From positions 14,214,125-14,278,124 of the forward strand of contig NC_079475.1 in the NCBI RefSeq assembly GCF_026230105.1: 64,000 nt of DNA. The letters are read 5' to 3'. The DNA comes from Diorhabda sublineata (lineage: Eukaryota; Arthropoda; Insecta; Coleoptera; Chrysomelidae). The notes under the pieces were generated by a model, which searched no databases, had not been told where the DNA came from, and worked only from the letters and a program-made list of their open reading frames with translations. Position numbers and translations under genes: made by a program. Of this stretch, positions 1-12,088 are shown piece after piece; positions within the stretch are counted from its first letter, which is position 1, and every line of letters starts with the position of its first letter.

Positions 1-1204
1 CTTTGTTATTTTGAATAGAACACCGTGTATATTGATACATTTTTGAAATCTACGTAAAATTTTAGTATACTTTTGTCTAGAAAATTTTTTCTAAAAATGC
101 ATAATTTTTGAGTTATTAACTTTTTTGTAAAAAATTTGACCGTTGCAGACCCTTATAAATTATTTTTTTACGAGGACACCCTTAAAGATATGAAAATGTT
201 TTCTATTCGGTTGCTTTTAGCAAGTCAGACGTATTTGAATCTACGTTGAAAATTTTTCCATTTTATCCAGGGTATGTTTTCAAAGTTTAACTTCATAAAA
301 ATCAAATTTCTTTATTTTTTTAAATGGAACCACACGTTTTTTTCTGTTTTAATGCATTTAGGGATAAAAAATAAGGAACATTCATGTATACTTTCTTATA
401 CCTAATTCTTATCGTTATCCAGATATTAAATGTTTTCTGAAAATTTTTAGAGATGTAGGAGTGGTCTAAATTTTATTTTGACCCGTTGATACAAGCACTA
501 AGAAATAAAAAAGTATTTTTATTTATCTTGTCAATGTCTTAAAAAAAAAATCAAATCAAATTGTATTTACTAATCCTATTCCAACATTTAGTCGTTTCCG
601 AGATATTTGAGGTTTTAAATTATTATTGTATTTTTTAACAAGTTTCATTTTTTTATGTATATTTTTAGTAGGCTTAGTAATAAATGACACCTATTTAACT
701 TTCATTAGTCAAATGTTGATACTTTTGAAAATCGTTAAAAGTTAAACTTTGAACACTTTTTATACACACCCTGTATAAAATTAAAAATTTTTGAACATAG
801 ATTCAAACAAGTCTAACCTTGCTAAACGCAACCGAACAGAAACCATTTTCATATCTTTAAGGGTATCTTCGTAAAAAAATAATTTATAAGGGTATTTATA
901 ATGGTAAAATTTTTAACAAAAAAATTAATAACTCAAAAAGTATGCATTTTTCGTGACAAGTTTTTAAACACAAGTACACCAAAATTTCACGAAGATTTCA
1001 AAAATGTATTGATATACAGGGTGTTTTATTTAAAATAACAAAGTTACAGTTAACTTCTGATAGAACCGGAAGTCTGCCATCTTTGAAAATAATTCACTTA
1101 AGAAGATCGTATCCGAAAACTCAAACGTAAAAATTTTCATGATTTTACTATAAGTATTTTGCCATATTCAGACAGTTTTAACTCGTTGTGGGACACCCTG
1201 TATA
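1..1204. repeat. Foldback (long inverted repeat) element, copy 1, cut by window edge
   Basis: Bases 1-340 read forward recur as reverse complement in about 700-1204. Shared blocks include the segment around 'cccttaaagatatgaaaatg' and the segment around 'gcttttagcaag'. The right end is a CCCTGTATA terminus at about 1196-1204. The left end lies outside the window. The middle (about 350-700) is AT-rich with no coding signal. The short frames inside this element are not believable genes. Copy 2 at 2933-3702 has the same arms and both ends. Confidence 0.8.
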
Positions 1205-1865
1205 GATAACACCTTATAAGCATAATGATACACACCATAACAAGTATGAAAGTAACATTCCTATTTCGATACGGAAAAAAACATAAAGAACTATTGTAGG
1301 AACAAACAAAAGGGGCAACTGTCGTGACCAGCGACAAGCAAGAGTTTTGTAAAAAAAATTGGCCTTCGAATAATGCAAATCGTCCAGTTACAAATCCTGT
1401 GGAAGGAAAGTGTGTGAATGACATGCTAAAAAATGCAAAATTATACATAATTGAAAGTCGGTCTGCTGTAGATCAAACAAAAAAATAAACATAAAAACCA
1501 TCTTTGGTTTAAATACCTTGTGTTCAGAGACGTAACTAAGAAAATTTGGAAAGAATTCACACAGAAAAAGAAATAATGGATTAAACAGGTAATGAGTAAG
1601 AAGGTGGAAAATGAAAAAAAACATAATACCGAGGAGAATTCACTGCCTCTTTGGAGTTGCAATATCATCTACTATCAGCAAACGAAATTTGCATTATCAA
1701 CAAGATGTAGGTAGTAGCATAAGTTGTTTATATATAAACAAATTTGAATGGATTTAATATCTTTGACAGAAAAGCGTTAGTTCTAATATTGATGCATAAT
1801 TCCAGAGCCATAAAAAACCTTTGTAATTCTTATTTCATATAATTATTTCAATTGATCTCCTTTTG
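1205..1865. other. No recognised feature
   Basis: AT-rich sequence. Short frames on the minus strand are rich in F, L and C and resemble nothing I recognise. The stretch may include the decayed 3' side of the mariner fragment that follows. Confidence 0.4.
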
Positions 1866-1869
1866 TTTG

Positions 1870-2120
1870 CGCAATAAATTGATCATTTGATTGGTATTTC
1901 TTTGAGCATTTCTATCAGGTCTGAAAACACCTACGAATCACTAGGGGCAAAATCTAGAGAATATGGTAAGTTAATTTTTGGCCAACATTCTAATTTACAT
2001 GTGGGGCAGTTTCTTCTTCCATGCCTTCTGTAATGTACAATAATATTTAGTGTTAAGTCATATTTGCGTTCGTTTCTGATGACTTTCGCCCTTTCCAATT
2101 CACTCAGATATATCAAGATT
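1870..2120 (-). pseudogene. Mariner-type transposase fragment (third catalytic block)
   Basis: The minus strand encodes LPYSLDFAPSDS followed, after a stop, by VFSDLIEMLKE. This matches the P-Y-S-P-D-L-A-P-S-D block that carries the last catalytic aspartate of DD34D mariner transposases, and the loop after it. About 60 residues upstream are open but not clearly alignable. The N-terminal HTH region and the first aspartate block were not found, and no terminal inverted repeats are visible. It is a short, dead fragment. Confidence 0.55.
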
Positions 2121-2324
2121 CAATCCAACATATTGATGAAAAAATTTTGGGCTAGAATTGTAAGGTAATTGGGGCATCCATTTGGAAACTATCTTTTTCA
2201 TTTAAAATGGTTCAGGTGTCACCTTCTTTTTAGGACAATCTGATCTTTCAACATCATGTATGGCACGTTTGAGGTTGATTTTTTTTGAATAAATATGAGA
2301 AATTATTACACTTAGTTATTTATG

Positions 2325-2432
2325 CAACAAGTGCAAAAAGTAAGTATTTATCGCACGCGACGTGAATTTGTCTAACGAGGCCGAGTTTGACACGTCGAGT
2401 GCAATAAACACTTTTTGACGAGTTACATACAA
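2325..2432. repeat. Short palindromic hairpin element
   Basis: About 2333-2370 (core ATTTATCGCACGCGACGTG) is matched in reverse complement by about 2391-2420 (CACGTCGAGTGCAATAAACAC), with roughly 20 bases between. The arms are locally richer in GC than the surroundings. It looks like the core or end of a small non-autonomous element, but no flanking duplication was identified. Confidence 0.6.
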
Positions 2433-2930
2433 TATTATTTCTACCTTCATGAAAAAAAATTTTCATTCAGGTGTAAAAAAATAAAAAGCAATTCAATAAT
2501 TAATTAACCTTATCGGTTAACATTTTGAAAGTTAGGAATTAGTAATTAGGAATAATTTAACTTAAACATTATTTGTACCATTAATAATAAAAGTTAATGT
2601 AGAATCAATGATAATATTTCTTAGTTAATTATTTTTTAATTCTACTTCTTGATTTGTGATTTCTCTAAATGTACTAGGACTTCGTATACATTGTCATTTT
2701 CTTCAGCTTGAAATATTTATTTTGTAACATTTCTTTGCAAGTGATTGCTCTACGTATCCTTCCGCTACTATCGACGATTTCCATCCGCTTGACGTTTGAG
2801 CTCTGGTATATCTACTCCATCGTATATTGAAGGTAGATCAAATCACACATTAATCCATAGAAATCAACTACTATAAGAAAAAATAACTCAGTAAAAATAA
2901 GAATTCTGTGTGTATTATATAAATATATTA
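2433..2930. other. No recognised feature
   Basis: AT-rich spacer between the palindrome and the second foldback element. No coding, RNA or repeat signal was seen. Confidence 0.4.
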
Positions 2931-2932
2931 TA

Positions 2933-3702
2933 CAGGATGTCCCACGACGACTTAAAACTATCTGTATATGACAAAATACTTATAGCAAAATAATGAAAAT
3001 TTTTACGTTCGGGTTTTCGGATACGGTATTTTTTACTAAAATATTTTCAAAAATGGTTCCGATTCTACCGAAAATCGACTGTAACTTTGTTATTTTAAAT
3101 AGAACACTCTGTATATTCATACATTTTTTAAATCTCCGTGAAATTTTAGTATACTTTTGTCAAGAAACTTTTTTCGAAAAATTTGACCCTTACAGACCCT
3201 TTTGAATTATTTTTTTACGAAAATACCCTTAAAGATATGAAAATGGTTTTTATTAGGTTGCTTTTAGCAAGGTCAGAAATATTTGAAACTATGTTGAAAT
3301 AATTTTCATTTTATACAGGGTTTGTATAAAAAATGTTCAAAGTTTAACTTCATAAATATCAAATTTCTTCATTTTTTTTAAATTAAACTACCCGGTTTTT
3401 TCTATTTTAAATTTAATTTAAATTTATGTATACTGAACCTTACCGCTATCCAGATATTAAATGTTTTCTGTAAATTTTTAGAGATGCAGGTGTGGTCTAA
3501 ATTTTAAAAAAGTATCAATATATAGGGTGTTCCATCTAGAATAACAAAGGTATAGTCGTAAGGTGGCAATCTTTAAAAATATTTTAGTTAAAAAAGATCG
3601 TATCCGAAAATCCAAACGTAGAAATTTTCAAGATTTTACTATAAGTATTAATTTGCCATATAAAAATAGTTTTAACTCGTCGTGGGACATCCTGTATATA
3701 TA
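2933..3702. repeat. Foldback element, copy 2, both ends present
   Basis: The left end TATACAGGATGTCCCACGACG is mirrored by the right end, ...CGTCGTGGGACATCCTGTATA. The arms stay recognisable inward for about 200 bases through the segment that encodes the TTTTCGGATACG block. A TATA sequence occurs at both outer edges and may be part of the ends or a target duplication. The left half (2933-3345) matches bases 1-340 in the same orientation, so this is the same family as copy 1. There is no transposase inside. It is probably a non-autonomous DNA transposon of foldback or MITE type. Confidence 0.8.
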
Positions 3703-4765
3703 TAGTGTGAACAAACGGAAAAATACTGTAGATAATTCTATAAAACACCTCAAAATTGGAATATAAATTGAAATTTTTAAAATTTCAAGTCAACTAGACT
3801 CACTATTTCATTTTATACGTTTACAGTTCCTCACCAATTTTGTTCAAAGAACTTTTTCCATAAATTAAATATGATCCTATTCAATTCCTCCCGATACGCC
3901 ATTGCCGTACGACATCAGTTGAAAACACTACATTATCATATTCATAGATTGTAGACATCAAAGTCAAGGCACGTATTCTGTTGCGGGAAGACTCTTCAAT
4001 TCTTTATAGACTCCCGTTATTTACAACGACCTGTACAAATAGGGGTGTTTTCGCCACCTTTCTATTACGAGAAGGATACCGTTTTATTATTTACGGAGAA
4101 TATTTTGAATATTTCATGACAAAAAACAATGATAAATTGCTGTTTAAAACGACCCTACAGGATGGTTTTGCATTATAAATAATATTGTTTGCATTATAAA
4201 TAATATTGATTGATAGATTGTGTTTGATAGAAAAAATATTTCAAGAACCACACTCAAATTTTTATCGATTTACGGGAAGAAATAATAAGGTATCTTTGGT
4301 TTTGGTCCTAAATCATTAAACTTGCTTATTTATATTTAAATTTTTATTATGACTGATATACTGCTTTCAATCATCGAAAATTAACTCTTTTTCGATCACT
4401 CACCATGCATTAATACATCGTTTCGTAAAGTGCATAAATACACCGTTTGTCCTTACTTGCAGATAACAATTCTTTTTCAAACTAAACTAATCGTTCACTC
4501 GGTGTTTTAAGTTTTCTATTGCAAGAAAATGGTGTGACCATCCAGAGGTGAAGTTGTAACTAATATAGTAGGCTTTGGGATTTATAAACAGTCATATTTG
4601 TACCAATATAACCCCTGAATAATTTAGTTATAAATTAATGGTGTGCGAGTTAAATTTCCCTGAAGCAAGTTGAGTACAAAAAAACTGCAATATAATACTG
4701 TCCCGACAATAAATTTGAAGGAAAATAGTAAGTGCTTAGAAACGATGATTTATTCGACATCCCGT
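3703..4765. other. No recognised feature
   Basis: AT-rich sequence. A short tandem duplication of the GCATTATAAATAATATTG unit occurs at about 4169-4210. No coding evidence. Confidence 0.45.
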
Positions 4766-4769
4766 TTCT

Positions 4770-5010
4770 TTCCTAATTTTATTTTTTCCCGCAGTTCTAC
4801 AGCTGCCATGTTGGGAGTTTTAACAAAGGAAATCCCGGATGGTGGCAACCCTCAACTGGATTCCCAGATGCTACAGCTGATGTATTTGTTGCTTGTGATG
4901 GTGCACCGATTAAATCTTTCGTTGAACCCCCAATCTGGCAGCTGTAGAACTGCAGGAAAAAAGCTGCAAGGTTAGGAGTTCAACAAGGGAGCTCTAGGCA
5001 AACGGAAGAA
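4770..5010. repeat. Imperfect inverted repeat around a CAGTTCTACAGCTGCCA core
   Basis: About 4791-4833 (GCAGTTCTACAGCTGCCA, then TTGGGAGTT) is matched in reverse complement by about 4921-4962 (TGGCAGCTGTAGAACTGC). A further TTTCTTCC/GGAAGAAA pair lies at the outer edges. The spacer is about 90 bases. The 101-codon frame across it is not convincing as a gene. Confidence 0.6.
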
Positions 5011-7265
5011 ACTCAATATTTCATCCAAATTGGAATTCCGTATTCCACAAACTTATATTAGCTAGTTCATTAGATTTATCTTCTGTCGTTTTTTTTAAAG
5101 TAATATCCAAAAAATAGAACAATCGCATCGAAAATTATTTATTATCTAAATAAAACACTCGAGATGTGACCCTCTAGAATTCAGGCTTCAATAGGTTCAG
5201 ACATATTTTTAGTGTGAGTCTGTATAGAATAAATTGCAATATGACGTAATGATAAATAATTATTTTGATTTATTTGTTTCATACTACTTTTCAGCTATAC
5301 TTTACTATTATTTATACTTTACTATTATTTTGTGGTTTTCTTCTGTTCTTTTCTATCTTGTTTTTGTATCTATTCTATTGTTTGTATTCTTTTTGTTTGT
5401 TTAGGTATGGGAGTAATTGGGTGGGCGGGTACAGTTGCAACAGCATTACTTAGCTGGTGAATTAGTTCACCTGCAGGTTACAGAAAAACCGCAGATGATC
5501 TGCAACATCGACGATCGATGAGGTGGAATTCAGAAAAGAGTTTCCTCATGGAGATGGTGGAATTGCCTGGGAAGTTTAGATTATTTTCTTCGTAAAGGCT
5601 CGAAATGTCAACACAGTGTGGTTGTGAGTGTTAGTGATTTAAACAATGTGTTCAGTACATTTACGTTCTATTTATAGTTTAATTAACACGAAGATCTGTA
5701 TATCGGGGTAAATTAGTAAATAATATACAATAATCAATAAATTTTGTAACAACGTGTTGAAAGAAAAAGATTTTTAAAATTAATTTTTTGTGGTGGTATT
5801 CCATTTACCTGGTAAACACCTACGGGTTACATATACAATTCTCGACCATACTTGTATCTCTGTCATTTGAATTCTTAAAAGAATTCATGTTGATGATTCC
5901 TGCACAAGACAAATAAAGAAATATTAATATTGTAAACATAGTGTATACTATAATAAATCTTCCGCTTTCGAGTCATAACATATTTAATAATAGTACAAAT
6001 CGTAAAGAATCACCGAAGCATTCAAACAATAGGTGGTCATAATTTGTAATTTTACGGCGTGACTTCTGAATGGTTAATAAGTCTTTGAAACTACTATTTT
6101 TTTTCTAAAAAACGTGAAATATAGAATTTATACCATTTGTACTATATTCTTTGTAATAACTACATATGAAAATGAATTTTTAAACATTCTTTTCTTCCAA
6201 TATGTCAGAAAAATAAATTATATTCACCTTTTACATTGTTCAAAAAATGTCTATATTATTAAAAAGTATAATTGTGGTCAAAGTACAAATAGAATTGGTG
6301 TTCGAGAAATTAATTTCCTACCAAAATTAAAATAGCTCGTTTTAACTCTGTATTTGTATACAAGAATACTTGACTGATGTGTTCTATTATCTGCAGTAAT
6401 GCTTTTAAGTGATAACCTCCTGAGGAACACAACTGTTCTAGCGTAGTGGAAGAAGTCTTCAGTTTTCTCTGCAAAGCCATTGTTCCACAAAGAAAATCTT
6501 CATTAGTGACACCTGTGCCATTTACTGCTCTACAAAATGTATACAGTAGCAGGTCAAAAATTACCGCGATAAAGTTCGAAAACCTAAAATATTTAAAAAA
6601 TACCCTACCTGAACATTATCGCTTTCACTACCACAACTTACCTCATGATTAAAACTTAAAATAAATTATTAATAATAAATAATTAATTAATTTTAAAGAA
6701 AAGAAGAATAATAGTGATTTTAAACTTACTTATAATTTTATAAAAAGAGGATTTAAGATGTTTATGTTGTTTTCTGTTCCATTTTTTTTTGTCAAAGATT
6801 TTTATCAAAATACAGATTAGTTTATTAAATAATTAGCCAAATATGTTACTGTGATGATTATAAGAAATAAATAGACTGATCAACGAAATAATTGAAGTCA
6901 TTTCACTTACTCTTAATATCTTTAGTGAAAAGTCCGGAAAATAAAGCGAGTGCTCCCAAAAAAAACTTGCTTAGTCATAAAAACACTTATAACTTATTAA
7001 CAAAATAAAAAATTACTATGTAATTAGTTTCTAATAATGTCTAAATATCTAAAAATACACCAAATATATTTTTGGTTTTAACCTAAAACTTCAAAATTCA
7101 AATTTATTAAATTTTATTTTTCTCCTAAGAATTTGGGTTAGCAGGTCTACACATTCTAAGATTTCTTCTATCATATTTTTTAAATTTAGCTATTCAAAAA
7201 TTCGTTAACAAAATCATTGGATTTCATTATCTCAGTTTAGTGCATAGTTATAAACATTACATTCT
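5011..7265. other. No recognised feature
   Basis: AT-rich sequence. 5400-5760 is slightly more balanced in composition but no protein or RNA family is recognisable. Short frames at 6114-6335 and 6278-6490 lack any family motif. Confidence 0.4.
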
Positions 7266-7270
7266 ACTTA

Positions 7271-7707
7271 TAGTCCGGTCAAATTAGAATAAAAAATAAG
7301 AGTGAAGCTACATAAATCCCCATCAAGCCGAAAATCAGTAAAATTGTTTGAAATACAATTGAAAATAAAATTTCAATGTTCCCCATCATTTCCGTGTATG
7401 GAAAAAATTTTATTCACGGTCAAAGGTGAAAAAAATTAGTTTTACGCGATTATCAGCAAGATGGTACGTTTAATCATGAAAAAACCTCGGACAAAAATTG
7501 TAGATAATAAAATTATTTACAAGAAACGCATTGATACTTTTTTGTGTAGATAATTTTTTCACATTTGACCTTGAATAACATTTTTTCCGCACAGGGAAAT
7601 GATGAGCAAAATTCAAATTCTATCTTCAATTGTATTTTAAACTAATTTTTAGCTTGATAGGAATTTATGTAACTTATAATGTCTAAATTTACCGGATTAT
7701 TAAGCTA
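7271..7707. repeat. Foldback element, second family
   Basis: The left arm begins TATAGTCCGGTCAAATTAGA at 7271. The right arm, in reverse complement, begins ATAATCCGGTAAATTTAGAC from 7707. The arms correspond for about 170 bases, including the ACATAAATCC, CATCATTTCC and CAAGGTCAAA/CACGGTCAAA blocks. The central spacer is about 90 bases and has no open frame. The element is about 437 bp, with a TTA-rich sequence at both flanks. It is likely a non-autonomous MITE-like element. Confidence 0.8.
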
Positions 7708-8420
7708 CTCTGAAGTAGCTACGACTAGAAATTGTTTCCAGAGGATAATGAAGGATGTAGAAATTTTTTTACTAATAAAAATAATAATATATTTAGTTCC
7801 TTACCGGTTGAAGCATCGTTTACAATGAATAGACCCTTCATATGTAACAAACAAATTATAATATTCCACTAGAATAATTTCGAATATAAAGGAGAAGAAA
7901 GTAGGTGGAAACACCAAAGAAATACATAAATTCTTTCTCGTGGCACCGGTAGGTTCGCAACTGAATTGCTTTTGTTTTCTGTTTCTGGCTCTATAAATAA
8001 ATTTCTTGAATTATTATCGCGTCGGTAAGGTGAGTAGGAGGATTTTCATAGTAATAAATACACATAAATGAGCCTTGTATTTCTTGGGGTGGTTTCTTTT
8101 CTTATTCATATATAAATATAAAAACAAATGCTATATATGTATGTATATAGGTATTTTAAATTGGTCATTAAGTGTTATTTATAATATCGTAAAGTTGTCT
8201 AGCTAGAAGAAATAAAAATATTTTACAAACACTATCTGATTGTGGCATATTTACACAACAATTAAATCTAAAATATCATATCGATAAAATGTTACAGGTA
8301 GGAATTTACATTAACAGTTACCATTTAAATTGAAAGATATTAAAACACAAGATAAAATTAAGAATCGAATATAATTGAAATTATAGCACAAGAATATTTT
8401 ATAAACATTAAAATGAAAAT
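7708..8420. other. No recognised feature
   Basis: AT-rich sequence with no coding or repeat structure that I can support. Confidence 0.4.
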
Positions 8421-8426
8421 ACTCAT

Positions 8427-8720
8427 ACAGGGTGTTTCTATATTCGACCGACAACGCTCTACCACAGAGGGATTTCAATAAATGATTCATTTTGATATAG
8501 GAATACGAACCCCTAACGGGGCCTAGTTGCTGATATATAGGGTGTTCAAAATTTTAAATCAAAACCAAAAATTTGCCATAAATCAAGAACGCCTCTAAAT
8601 TTTTTTTTCAAATTTGGTGACCAACATACTCCTTAATAAAGTAAAATATTGACATTATCAAACTTTAACCAGTGTCGCGCTGTCAGGGTTAATTGTCACT
8701 TTTATCTCCCTATTTTTACG
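8427..8720. repeat. Unclassified insect repeat with ACAGGGTGTTT and TATAGGGTGTTC motifs
   Basis: ACAGGGTGTTTCT occurs at about 8428 and TATAGGGTGTTCAAAATTTTAAATC at about 8536, followed by a TTTGCCATAAATCAAGAACG tract. AGGGTGTYYC sequences recur near 1019, 3521, 16716 and 59090. Such sequences commonly mark the ends of insect repeats, but the family and limits cannot be set from this window. Confidence 0.35.
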
Positions 8721-9189
8721 CCACTGGAGCAAATTCATTTTTTAATTTTGTTATTGAGACAAGCAGTTGAGAAATATGTAGAATATAACAAACCAGCATA
8801 TCTGTGCTTCATATCAACTTGAAAATGCAATGAAATATCTTTACAGAAAACGAGTCATTTGCATCTCTAGGCAAACCACATTAAAACCTTTACAGTACTT
8901 TCGACGAGCAAAATCCAAAAAAAAAAACGGTTCTCGATAATTGGTTGCTGGTTATGTGGTACTATCAATCATGGCATTATATCCTCGTAATATGGTCAAA
9001 TTAAAAAGACATAGCACCATTTGTTAGCCAGAAGTCGTTAGGAGAATTCAGAAAACTCCAAATAAGAAACGAATTATTCCTCATTCTGTCAATACAAGCA
9101 GTTACATGGTTTCTCAAACAAATTTTTAACCTAGAAGATTGAGTCGATGGGCTATCCATCATACAAACCTTACTTGGTATCAATCAATC

Positions 9190-9866
9190 GTGGTCGCACT
9201 TTGCTACAGGATATATTTCGTTAAGATCGTCCAAAACGGCTGATGTGCTAGAAAACATCGATGCTGTGCGTAAACTGATATTGCAAGATCATCATGTGAA
9301 ATACCGTGATTTTAAGGCATACTTGGGCATTAATTCCACTCGCATATACTCAATATTCCATGAAAATTTGGTTGTCAAAAATATTTCTTCGCGTTGGATT
9401 CCGCAAAATAGAACAATCGCTCAAAAAAGCTCGTGTTGATTGGGTGGGTCTCCAAGACGAGCCAAATCCAACAAAAGTGGTTCGCGCACGAAAAGCCTAT
9501 TTGCTAAAAATATTCGAAAAAATCCGGGAATTTAATTTCAGAAGACGAATCATTCTCCACCACGACAATGCAAGCTCTCACACGTCACTTCAAACAAAAA
9601 TGTTTTTGAATAGTCAAAACATCGAATTGATGGATCACACACGGTACATTCCTTGGTTTTCACCCAATGATTCTTCTTCTTACTTCTTAATACGTTTTTT
9701 TACACCTGAAAAATGCGTTCAAATCACATTTTTTCCAATCCGCTTCGACAATTGCTTCAAACGTATACTAAATTAGAAAACAATGAAGCCATATCCAATT
9801 ATAAATATTTGGTTTTATTCGGCATACTCAAAACGTAACTAGCAATCCTTGTACTGTCGTCTTGAT
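9190..9866 (+). mobile_element. Mariner element, 5'-truncated and internally deleted
   Basis: Transposase pieces appear in order over several frames: NRGRTLLQDIFR (9196-9231), NIDAVRKLILQDHHVKYRDF (9255-9314), the SSRWIPQNRTIAQK block, then KARVDW. After a jump come LQDEPNPTKVVRAR and FEKIREFNFRRRIILHHDNA (second catalytic aspartate block, about 9512-9571). The last block YIPWFSPNDSS is altered. About 60 residues between VVRAR and FEKIR, including the region before the second aspartate, are missing. The right terminal repeat is probably CAAAACGTAACTAGCAATCC near 9831-9866, which resembles the 46.3 kb copy. No left end was found. The element is dead. Confidence 0.8.
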
Positions 9867-11150
9867 CGTTCGTCCATCTGTCTGTAGCAGGAATTATCCA
9901 AGGAGCTCGGGTTGCTTTGCATTTAATTTCTGTGTAGTTGTAGATATGCCAAAGCGAAAGAAATTATTAGGACAAAATTAATTAAATAAACCAAAATGTG
10001 ATCCCATTGGCCAAATGGGGAGAATTGACGTGATTCGACATTAATCATGAGACATCGATCAACATCAAATAACTTAATATTAATTATATTAATAATTAAT
10101 ATTTTTGTTAATATTTACTGATTGCTAAAAATAAAAAATGCGCTATAGTCAAAAATAAACATAGCAAAGATAGTATCAATAAAAGTTTTGATATTTAGTT
10201 ATTAAAAAACTTTAATTAAAAAAATATTATATTATTTTACATTCGGTTAATTAAAGTTGATTCTATATTAGTTAATACTTATTTCATGTTATACTATATA
10301 GTCAATTCGCCACACGTCACATAAATTTTTATAATTAATTGAACGAATAGGAATAAAAACACGAGATCACCGACTAACAACCAACGGTTCAGAAAACTTC
10401 TGTGGTCGACCGACCGGGTCAACAAAGGTCACAACTTATTCACGCGCCGTTTGGACCGTACAAAACTTATGACACTATGTTCCACACATTACTTCTCAAA
10501 TAAATCAAGCCCTACAGCTTTCAAAGTTTTGTTGTACCATTCGAACAATGGGAAATTTTATTATATAACATTTTTTTTCAAACGATCCCGGTTCTGTAAG
10601 CGCCCACGTCACGTCTTTATGGGCGAATGGTAGAAATTAAATTTGTGAAATATTAGTGCGGGTAAGAAGTATTTCTTTTCGGAAAATCTGATGTGGGTTG
10701 AAACTTTGGATATATCTTATCGGTCTTGACAAATCATAGATTAGCTTCTTTACTTAGGCAAACATTTCTTGAATATACAAGATATATCACAATATTTCCA
10801 AGTCTTTAGACCAAATTTATCATGATATATGAAAAATGATATTATCTTAGAAAATTGAAAGGGAGAAAAGAAAAATATTTGGGACAGTAAGGTTATCTCC
10901 ATTTTATTCTATTCTAATTTAAATGTACGTATGCATAGTTGTCTTCATGTACACCAAAGTAGGTTTTATTGACCTCGAGAAAACAATCGTTAAAGTCATA
11001 AATTATAAAATATTAAAATTTTCAGTAACAAGTACATATTGTTAGAAACTCGTCCACGATATGGACCGTGAAGCCACTCTTCCGATTTTACTGCGGGATT
11101 GTTTAAATCTGATATAAAAGCATTTTTCAGACAAATTTTCATATTTATCT
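9867..11150. other. No recognised feature
   Basis: A short MPKRKKLLGQN frame at 9946-9978 and a more GC-rich patch at 10380-10640 were noted, but neither matches a family I can name. The rest is AT-rich. Confidence 0.35.
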
Positions 11151-11153
11151 ATG

Positions 11154-12088
11154 TCTATAACTTAATTCGTGCGGTTTGATAAGAGATGGCAAATTATATA
11201 ATATTACATCGTTCCAATATTCCGAACCTGCGTTGGAAAGCTACTGTTATTGTACGTCTTTTCAGTACATGTCATTCATTTGAAGCGTTAACAACAATAA
11301 TTTTTTTTCACTCAAATATATCGAACAAAAAATGATGCCGAAAGTCATCGTATTTTGGTGGAAGTTTATGGTAAACATGCTCTAAAAAGTTTGAAGATGA
11401 AGAACAGGAAGCATTACACCATGAAGATTGTTGCCAAACACAAGAAAAGCTCACAGAATCTTTGGGTGTCACTCAAATAGCCATTTCAAAAAGCCATTTA
11501 AAAGCACCTGGATACATTCAAAAGCAAGGAAATTGGGTTCCACATTAACCGAGAGACGTCGAAAGGCGGTTTTGCATGTCCTAAATGCTGCTGGAAAGCA
11601 ACAGAAGGGAGTCATTTTTGCATCGGATTGTTACTGGTGATGAAAAATGGCTCCATTACGACAATCCCTAGCCCAAAAAATCATATGTAAAATACGGCCA
11701 ATCAGCTAATTCAACGGCAAAGCCGGATATCCATGGCGCGAAGGTAATGCTCTCTATTTGGTGGGATCAGAAAGGTGTGCTGTATTATGAGCTGCTAAGT
11801 CCGGGTGAAGCCATCAATGAAGAACGCTACCAAACACAATTAATCCATTTGAAAAGAGCAGTAGCCGAAAAACACGAGGCAATAATAACAAGATATCAAG
11901 AATTGGCTAGATTCATTCTTGGCTGACAAGCCGGCGCAGTTCTTTTGGGATGAGATCCACAAATTGCCAGAAAGATGGGAAAAGGTCATAGCTTCAGATG
12001 GGCAATACTTTCAATAATACTATTTCACATGTTTTTCTTAAATAAACGTTAAAATTTTAAAAAAAAAACGCACGAATTGAGTTATAGA
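11154..12088 (+). mobile_element. Mariner (Mos1/mauritiana-like) element with both terminal repeats
   Basis: Terminal repeats: the left end TCTATAACTTAATTCGTGCG (11154-11173) matches the reverse complement of the right end CGCACGAATTGAGTTATAGA (12069-12088), giving an element of about 935 bp. The transposase lies between. An N-terminal piece has DCCQTQEKLTESLGVTQIAIS (about 11425-11490). VTGDEKW carries the first catalytic aspartate (codon at 11639). Then come KKSYVKYGQ, the SIWWDQKGVLYYELL block (about 11753-11800) and QTQLIHLKRAV. The second and third aspartate blocks are deleted, and reading resumes at the C-terminal LPERWEKVIASDGQYF (about 11967-12014). Family members are usually about 345 residues. 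This copy has several frameshifts and cannot be active. Confidence 0.88.

Noticed and set aside
9946..9978. MPKRKKLLGQN as the start of a Helitron or other element protein
   Set aside because: Only eleven residues before a stop, and no Rep, helicase or other domain follows.
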